DNA of 64,000 nt from Oceanospirillaceae bacterium (lineage in GTDB: Bacteria; Pseudomonadota; Gammaproteobacteria; Pseudomonadales; Litoribrevibacteraceae). The first letter of the stretch is position 1. The number at the start of each line of letters is the position of its first letter. Positions 62,901 to 64,000 of the stretch are shown piece after piece. Below the pieces are notes generated by a model that saw nothing but the letters and a program-made list of their open reading frames with translations, did no database searches and was not told where the DNA came from. The stretch spans positions 1-64,000 of the forward strand of contig JADFAD010000010.1 in assembly GCA_015665455.1 (NCBI GenBank), given 5' to 3'. A program made the position numbers and the translations under genes.

Positions 62901-64000
62901 CCATGTGGATGGCGACCTGTCTTTCACCATTGAATCAGGCAACGACGCAGGCATTTTTGCGCTTGACCAAGCAACGGGCAAGTTAACTGTCATTGATGAC
63001 AGCCAGTTGGATTTCGAAGCATTAACTTCTGGTATCGGTACGCAGTTTGTTCTCTCGATTAAGGTGACGGATGAGCTGGGCCGTGAAGATACTCAAAACA
63101 TCACGATAGACGTTAAAGATATTGCGCAAGCGCCAACGCCGGATACCGACAACAAGCTTTACATTGAAGAAAACAGTGCCACGAATACCATCGTAGGCGT
63201 TGTAACTGCTTCCGACGTTGAAGCGGATTTTGGGGATGTGATCACCGACTTCTTCATTGTGGGTGGCACGGGCGCGGGCTTGTTCACCGTCGACAGTGAT
63301 GGTGTAGTGACTTACATTGGCGCCGGTTTGGATCATGAAGCGGGTGACACCAGCTTTACGCTTTGGATTGAAGCCGTGGATGGCGATGGTAATCGTTCTG
63401 ATGCTTCTGATTACTCGGCATTAGTGGTTGAAGTGACCAACGTTGCTGAAGCCCCTGTATTTGAAAGACAGACTGTGACTTCTTATGAAAATATCCCGTT
63501 GGGAGGCTACATAGGCACGATTGATTTCACCATTGAAGGCAATCACGATAACTATGAAATCACCTATGTAAACTCGGGCGACCACACGGTTGTGTCAATT
63601 GACAAGCAAGGCAACATGTTTGTTGAACGTCAGGCGGTTGGGTATTTTGCTGAAGAACATGTCGATAATGGGTTCTACAGTCAAAGTTTCATTATTACTG
63701 ATTTGAATTCAGGTCAAAGCACATCCGCTTCTGTTAAATTCCAAGTTCTTCCTCTAGATAATGCACCTGTTACCGGTGATTTAAATGTTTCAACGGTTGA
63801 AAAAGGCAATGTTGATCAGTATGTGACAACAGTGACGGCAACCGATGCGGACATCGTAAATGGAGATTATTTAACGTACAGCATTACTGATCTAACTCGC
63901 TACATGGTAGGGGGCGCGGTTCATGGTAATCCGTCTAACATTTTCACTATTGATCCGGTTACCGGAGATATTACCGTAGATGCATCCAGTTTGGATGCAG
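44959..64000 (+). CDS. Giant LEPR-XLL-type surface adhesin, 3' end beyond window
   Basis: One frame is open from ATG 44959 to the window end, more than 6,340 codons with no stop found. The N-terminus is basic and without a classic signal peptide. Residues 65-78 read LENLEQRILLSADP, a variant of the LEPR-XLL motif. Residues about 140-280 resemble a metzincin-like protease domain with VHEVAHLVGVEAEH (His264, Glu265, His268). Then follow nine about 70-residue repeats (48.2-51.0 kb), long beta-helical stretches, an acidic insert, EF-hand-like loops, FG-GAP-like repeats (61.7-62.8 kb) and cadherin-like domains (62.8 kb on). It is the likely substrate of the divergent SecA/M50/HlyD/TolC operon. The C-terminus and any RTX end are not visible. 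Confidence 0.9.
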   Translation, partial: MSEQKKASKKNVFKNKRSVPQLSLHECTKLWKAIKTANGDRARKAKKLLKRITPSVTVERSQFELENLEQRILLSADPLLANLPDEKPSEKQPSVDVVVDRKLLAEEAWQLADPLEEFEDLFAGLTPDPKQAEQNLTVQHIVLDFDGAQDLDFNGAEVIEDIDVSAFHDQDAADQITETLNQRFKQYGLVFTQDAPEGEEYSTVTIGGAREAFKGYGNYFGLAEQVDEGNLIKTDNAVVLTDNIALAVDSEEEYLKAIEYVIVHEVAHLVGVEAEHELSPGASELSKAAVDAEVDGSSISVTLDDGASVTTEDGILKYKVDGSYQDVTYNDNGEEVSLEVSDFDEIKIRGKGEISLDSIDTEGADLLVATAKKITVEADSVISTRDLEDGESNALTGASEADSGDLKLRANNLSVDDGAAILTHVKQGSAHDAGDITLVATDKPDLWLQVISTFPVYGNISYSSTSLELDEATIQGADIVIEVDADSSDLYNDGNNSDSENIGEVAGEFFSSLSVLGGVSLSDAEARFIMDGGSIKGDYVSITSEAKTDAEITTISIPGLSLAASYAKSSPLAKIDIKNGANIQSEGDVVIDAYAESELQATARQSLLPGATLYSDNWNLTIAVAEANVRAITLLGDDTTTVVGGDLKMSSEVVKDHYVSSDAAAYGDGYLSASLALNLTDTLAETALGGTVVVGGDIIAKSEVVSTRNDVASTATTGTGEFMRQALSGGSGATSGFLSKVLGKMNGITEAGTVRDTRGAMAYTVGNFHNESYSYISDGANVTSNEGSLSLFSSVEDMPETSARSTVNSSLGLSQSTNSVSSALSFGWMDNDSEAYIGNGATVTVGNEVSVRSEVHVPYEIQWHKINEFSDITDKLNYNLGIQNGFFTSWSEALVSAQELAVGGSFNSYVYQNESNATIKENAIVVANGGMSVEALIEADTVNFVGSPLSLSNASGAGGVGGSFQTIVMQNDATASIESGVVVDADSLLVHANNDAHNINLALQGGTADTFAFNGAFNSLTIDNRTIAKISSDAQIKTGAGLIRMARDYDTIRGGDNSLFTSVPQFSPTETFEDSASNQRLDATNDIIYLPYEHGLEEGDAIIYDAGDNTAIGGLVSGQTYYIIKVDDSVEQIQLATTKQNAENGIAIDLTDATEDGSIHSFYQGFDPSTIASDKITLTVEHGMLTGQPVRYSTGGGVAIDGLVDGDVYYVIIEDDNTYRLAETEEKARDGVYLDLDPSDATGTGHSLTPQDFEMNVISDNIAGLDSNNDGKLNSSDNHIVSKDDDFIHTDLSLLVIASDNSESYQGTGGVTLGRETGIGISVSVDVIDRTTKALIGSEEFVINGASPSQGIDSTDRVNLGYDHGFENGDKVTYTAGGDFAIGGLRDHETYYVANANNDSFKLARSETEATNLAGTYFNPKVDINADNVIDLGYDHKFQTGDVVQYSTNHGNDPIDGLEEGGSYYVIVIDEQSIALTERQDDAMDQTEITFSPYRQIADLDDDGDQTEIFLGYEHPFITGQQVVYDNGGGENVGGLVDGTVYYIIDNSNDSIELAASYDDAQNGDAIVLDLEDTTGSVHSLQPGFDASAIEPASDRVDQRNEVIELGYEHGLTTGQAIRYSTAGGVSLNDEIQDGSLYYAIVIDNTRIALAETQEDAASSSYRVFQPGEADGEFLLDLDQNGSDETIDLWGAHDYQTGDAIVYSSNGETAVGGLVDGQVYYVIEVTAGDDYDGHRIQLAATYQDALDGDAIELDGSEATGNFHSVRADNRIEVTAAGDAGDTHFFVSDHRMALDANSTQWETHSFSLALDPTTTNDNTHGFGQQFEAKDNISDDVVELGFEHGFTTGDRVVYSNGEGLNASIEGLSQGNVYYVIVNDDTSIQLAETYDDAVNGEAIEISDSGANGDQHAFGLAISIIPAVDAYEDTITFTELHGFSDGQSIVYNNGGGDSIGGLTSGNTYYVIVVDEHTIQLATSADNAASQTAVNLTNDGSGAEHSFAEKILGTGDVNTEGNAHVLAVNRGDIIAVSMAGAVTTATTSKWLTGASWASTGSAVTTPMSGMSGAGAVTIGVVNDNTRAEVTDIDLTARSLDVEAYNKTQIISASGGFSFAVSTTNSKAIAGAFSSGTADLSTRAIIEDARITVTDSVELDAANDATIVSVSLGGAGATGSLTIAGSVSINTVRGDVLAEIDDSTVHAGEDVLLYAQDNSLIISFGGGFAMSVGSIMNVTEPGAVMGDTSVGAAISINNVVNNGRGIKASISDSDITSGDTVWLDAVNNTNIMSVAISGAMTATTNAYAYAAGVSVATNAINSRTRSMISDSNVNAGGDVRLKSDDTSYIFSLTGAGALVLANNGVGVGASLSFSMISNDVESYIKGSNIVADGDVSIATDNNATIDSVAVGAAIAPSNAVTGSFSWIVLNNETYSYIDSDSDVYAKGSVLVSALDVSDILSIAGAVSIGGLGMTGEAVSFGIANSSVFQINDTEASIDGGAIVQADGFGDGFNVYSGRILNDGSRQKEDAKGVMVIAYSKDVIISAAAAATGSLANGGAGSGTLTVIDQSTKALIGKEAQINLADAGESTEQSVIVRAGDYTEVTDVAGAIAIGGLGGYGAGVDVLTITKNTYAKIGTGTEIEAENNILVEAKSVEDIVAIAASIGVGVEAGSLAGSVLVTVLTVDTQARVEGTNDDDSLTAAKLTAGGSVVIAGHDELSMDVGGGAASYGNAAGLSGAVTIPSIDKTVKGFVGDDVVINAFANRDDVSVHEGGFDENWTNDGEGFNDDEGDVGGTDVRNPDANSRAYMEQLNVNDRRNARFQGVSVTAVSEDNLEMAGVGGAASATVGAQISFGQTVVNTTTEAQISKNAQINQDTDGADGDQSVNVAASYNSFQRGIVGGAAGGGTASAAGAWSGAVITTYTKAIVQDGVDVSATEDINVEAYANQVYAGAVISVAGAGGLALGGTIGGLGLFAETHANIGSNATLYADGNVTVTAEDHSDFSNIAGGVGVGLSAGGVGAGINVMIVLKETKAWIDSGTTVDAKANSNDLATFSGEQASDGSFGEKEGVRGLVITAMSTEELFAVAASGAGGATFGVSGAITGMRIDSDTQAWLETGTEINLDTDGVNTKQDVYVSAANAVSASANSGSVAGSVVGAVSGGLVFGDILNDTHAYIAGTTRAARDVQVSALSDQEVFSVGVSAAGAVAPLGSGSLSIAANVWGVGSNYNGAYSADGNDDNALEDGEYDGESAANDDVEDGQGHHGLDGDNSSGNTFKGDNSEEVDGHLQTNSDNDTPIDLNDMGRQSIPRGVSAMIADGAVIWAGDDVEIEAKQRTEVTMWVGSASGNLGIGANGSIGILDVDNRVRAQVGDQAIVTVKDDLLVDSHVKEKLEVISFGGLGTVAGVAAVYAEVHTSTEQHSSIGSNAQIIDADAVTVHSDQNLELNSEAIGATAGGGVIGVSVARTISDGSVKAFAEDGARFGSSDSYLGNISFVAESTTDARSFGAAGVAGIVSGSGVDTRTEVSQNIFAEIGDEVIIYAEDLDIQAISEVYSESKGWGVNVSGASSGVVLTKANISTDVKAIIGDDVQLTVDNLTLIADQGRIGSKDYTGLAEGYGVEAAAILGIQATQISSRDSSDVRAIIGNNGQFLVTEDMDLTADLESEQFAGVDGGQGAGFYSIGSNLAEVFNDNVVLASLGTATVVRAGALRMNARGTDDMKAKAETGSAAFVGTFGASDGNIFAAKASADSKSNTQTVIGNNADIIVDSLDLNAAHESSIEGLAQNVAASFGFNIGGAKFDGDIDATVKVKIGTNSTITAGSVNADAENISNTVGNGVRVHSNSGSLIADGASVDAFLDVDHKTSVELGSGLDLRSSNVFDAGDFEFRAHNEADHKAKGTLDNGSAGMSGGHTDVHVKMNDMNAKVTLGDDSEINAKGEVLLAAWSRADAETEGYSNSFGIFGGFPEADARSVINSENIITTGGNSQITAEEDVKLLAGQSDVLEDISSVPKTNDFFLESDAGAYAGGIINTAKAYAISDLTQSNEVTVGDGTVIKGVKDVHLRTDEGTPLLFSYSEEESYTVNRGGKEHNDTTNKVTVDGTVEVGIKNQQLVNIAADGSITASEGIVVSGPTTDTLDDSIRVRLDELLDLKAEYLGTPDEDIYTTEIEFWIKTINDLGGEASYNEGSNTVLIERGVEDDFYIIDNIEARSGNIFVDADALVGGGTIKAPGDVKIEILNDSEHSLKINNLTIPEDFGGNLYFNNVSVKSEDEINDLNDESYSDANFASFTVAENSQDPLISIKNTNNAETAHVMLQGDVSNIEGTIEIDSGNGSIIATGDMSGGTLSITSGADFILSSTGWYHVGGMPQEIYKDIALENENADNPRPDDEEAQADEVLTGDSATLAAGNIYISAQNINLNGKIQSGIAEHAISVDDSDGKLDDAIRGFESKYQDSGYSESKRYHTLEDQYVNGDAVVRYDAKENRLELVSDVEVKGGYIQLVGRLMSTGGGSLDVMDGYGSIDIENNTDYDIVLASNLDVGKGAVDSEGIEGKIILINRVQDPGGYYVGGKWYNNETIQYTDVYTKLGDQVYQESWRSLPGYGDDYKYEAVTDVDGADAYFQSDLGSQRYYWTTGFSYTEETIYELNNTSSEKNAYEVRTEGDLILEDYDRSTPVALTLGQYASEAFTAPADRGIYEFEYNTYESEYEGTLYIEKTTTHRVFQSDKVRYDHTLEEYRGEKVVYTHSLNANHKVAINFIGGDGSIDIDSAGSVILANSISARGGEVSITTDGEIIQEGAEALITASEIELIAEDGIGLDTDINTYQTDVDSAGLTAITKDGDINITDVAGNMVVQEIRTNDGDVVLTTEAGDLLAKDISGLGINQHIKASNITLDSRSDVGSSDVLLSMDSGTNASDLVSVIAVGDIFFEETSGDLALVEARSQAGDVTIKISNGDLVDAHLEDGDMSRDDDTRDKLIAQWEDLDLIGEKAQERKDRIIEVYQTQYEAEYNYYWDLRNVAEVTNDNGDVIGYTADAFDPAYEFSYSDAIRQTYLDQGYSDAEIDELEQNVTDEYFRLNDIFGDGGTYVANNDAGFDSSSYQDGFEYQMTQSEIDELTEGVIWSEEALLWGLPTGVAVRTGDTVTSIENANISGRNINIEVSGDFGQDIGGVQTIYVENGDIASISDDDTKVAIMSAEADDIEFYVWTDNGDGSISDNELTQWVDLNGNDIVDADEYNVIKLQQRNDIDVDASGQITLKAGGKVFLGAESDINIYQIDNSENGPEDIRIKVDGSIYKASGEQVVSIIGDNLIIESGEGGIGSDSRAVNLDLSGTLTARGSEDMFFHDTTGTFNIDNIYTEGKVYLSSVGAIVDANDIGDFKLTNIVADGLEVDADTVGSITNALEVELSGEGLSGKIITELFIASGIDLTVDQLTTDSGLLNVSVQADLLLGYLQNFTGTVELESTLGSILDANGDQMNLNAVTINLSAELGSIGLVEDPIDVLEGATVVTEAGLVYIDQIERPTGQFLSDEGAFALTKSEQITQRNMNYDDLPDLIIDGTTYFSNGDGTYRLGNYEFASHVVAGDVNGDGFADVLVDRELYINDGEGSFNLDRSFTADDSFFHDMIDIDKDGDLDLAIGDLENDFYIWINQGELQGGEEGTFVKSSYRFDTANVGMSLSRDTEWDFRLGQSEWVDFNGDGYVDLIATDKINDKLIIWLNDGDAEFDQRVIYDLTIEGPDDFAVADINKDGVLDIIVDELNNGDKSNTIYIFDDQMNIVDDSKTIDSVEWTDIKFADFDNDGDQDAFLTFHGANEVWLNDGTGDFTNSAQTLGDGYSQKVELMDVNLDGLLDAIVINSYDYLTPDLAAAAEAGEPDPYAGDRYIWFDNGQGNPGGDNRDASLIRTPGQANEIWINQGDGQFALSTQDMPEDDSVSLALADFDNDGMVDFYVRNFGDDAVFTNQFSLKVNYNQAFEVYENNESGYELGNVTLKNHVDGDLSFTIESGNDAGIFALDQATGKLTVIDDSQLDFEALTSGIGTQFVLSIKVTDELGREDTQNITIDVKDIAQAPTPDTDNKLYIEENSATNTIVGVVTASDVEADFGDVITDFFIVGGTGAGLFTVDSDGVVTYIGAGLDHEAGDTSFTLWIEAVDGDGNRSDASDYSALVVEVTNVAEAPVFERQTVTSYENIPLGGYIGTIDFTIEGNHDNYEITYVNSGDHTVVSIDKQGNMFVERQAVGYFAEEHVDNGFYSQSFIITDLNSGQSTSASVKFQVLPLDNAPVTGDLNVSTVEKGNVDQYVTTVTATDADIVNGDYLTYSITDLTRYMVGGAVHGNPSNIFTIDPVTGDITVDASSLDA
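48205..50960 (+). repeat. Nine about 70-residue tandem repeats in the giant protein
   Basis: Each unit shows L-G-(Y/F)-(E/D)-H-G-F, then TG(D/Q)xVxYS, xGGxxIGGL, D/SGxxYYVI, D-x-x-x-IQLA and a D-A-x-x-G-x-A-I-x-L end, with an HS/HSL close. Starts lie near 48211, 48475, 49030, 49240, 49470, 49760, 50005, 50455 and 50730. Some units are separated by 20-100 other residues; one gap contains a dockerin-like DSNNDGKLNSSD (about 48760). Confidence 0.85.
59790..60330 (+). other. Helical charged insert in the giant protein
   Basis: Amid beta-rich sequence, about 180 residues are strongly charged and helix-forming (KLIAQWEDLDLIGEKAQERK, then IIEVYQTQYEAEYNYYWDLRN), ending near the TQSEIDELTEG segment. 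The function is unknown. It may be a spacer or a binding module. Confidence 0.5.
60540..60645 (+). other. EF-hand-like calcium loops in the giant protein
   Basis: DNGDGSISDNEL and DLNGNDIVDADEY follow the D-x-N/D-x-D/N-G spacing of EF-hand or dockerin loops, about 17 residues apart. Calcium binding is inferred. Confidence 0.6.
61620..62815 (+). other. FG-GAP/VCBS-like repeat region of the giant protein
   Basis: Repeated D-(x)-N/D-x-D-G-x-x-D-hydrophobic motifs (DVNGDGFADVLV, DIDKDGDLDLAI, DFNGDGYVDLIA, DINKDGVLDIIV, DFDNDGDQDAFL, DVNLDGLLDAIV, DFDNDGMVDFYV) indicate at least seven calcium-binding blades, as in beta-propeller adhesion domains. Confidence 0.8.
62820..64000 (+). other. Cadherin-like domain region, continues past the window
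   Basis: Modules such as YENNESGYELGNV, ALDQATGKLTVIDDSQLDFEA, DVEADFGDVITDF and a new TATDADIVNGDYLTYSITDL start show the cadherin/VCBS fold with calcium-type acidic motifs. The chain continues beyond 64000. Confidence 0.8.

Noticed and set aside
45496-63336. Many long minus-strand and other-frame open reading frames inside the giant gene (for example near 51573-52052 and 53775-54296)
   Set aside because: They lie antisense to or out of frame with a continuous coding frame, have no ribosome sites, and their products are low-complexity shadows of the Asp/Gly/Ser-rich codons on the other strand.

Overview
The window looks like the chromosome of a marine gammaproteobacterium, probably from the Oceanospirillales/Alteromonadales neighbourhood. 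This is inferred from gene families only (a type IVa-style pilin, several 7TMR-DISM signalling proteins, a YehS-type DUF1456 protein, RsuA, an ergothioneine pair, a very large LEPR-XLL-type adhesin), from the rather AT-leaning base composition and from dense two-component and c-di-GMP signalling. I saw no rRNA or tRNA gene, no CRISPR array and no intact insertion sequence.

Region 1 (1-16.2 kb) is mixed housekeeping and signalling: a short PilC/GspF-like protein overlapping a PilA-like pilin, a DUF1499 lipoprotein, a PAS-GGDEF cyclase, a MetF-like protein, a large hybrid histidine kinase, a CHMI-family enzyme, YehS, a nucleoside-recognition (gate) transporter divergent from an Lrp/AsnC regulator, two periplasmic solute-binding proteins, and two decayed genes (an alpha/beta hydrolase with a collapsed 5' part and a glutathione S-transferase with one in-frame TGA). 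It ends with a single-domain response regulator, a 58-residue HTH protein and an ECF-type sigma factor.

Region 2 (16.4-30.5 kb) carries regulator/target pairs. These are a TetR gene that shares a 16-bp palindrome with the sigma-factor promoter, an M23 peptidase, an oxidoreductase divergent from a LysR gene with an operator between them, an AraC-GyrI regulator, egtB-egtD (ergothioneine), rsuA, a 623-residue exported protein with a C-terminal sorting-like tail, a second TetR whose upstream motif recurs in front of that exported protein, another AraC regulator, and an Hpt-domain protein.

Region 3 (30.5-36 kb) has an EAL phosphodiesterase with a 7TMR-DISM sensor, then a 7TMR-DISM histidine kinase divergent from a NarL/LuxR-type response regulator.

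Region 4 (36-64 kb) is the most interesting part. Five tightly coupled minus-strand genes encode TolC-like outer membrane protein -> periplasmic adaptor -> GAF-TM-HlyD fusion -> PqqD-like/M50 site-2-protease/HlyD fusion -> truncated SecA-like ATPase. They are divergent from one uninterrupted plus-strand reading frame that starts at 44959 and runs off the window end (more than 6,300 codons). The giant product has a basic N-terminus, a LEPR-XLL-like motif, a metzincin-like zinc-protease motif, nine copies of a about 70-residue repeat, long beta-helical stretches, a helical insert, EF-hand-like loops, FG-GAP-like repeats and cadherin-like domains. There is no ABC transporter, so the layout suggests a type I-like export route that uses a SecA-like motor and a membrane-embedded protease/adaptor. 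The shared intergenic region (44637-44958) contains a perfect 18-bp palindrome and two stem-loops in the operon leader, suggesting joint regulation of exporter and cargo.
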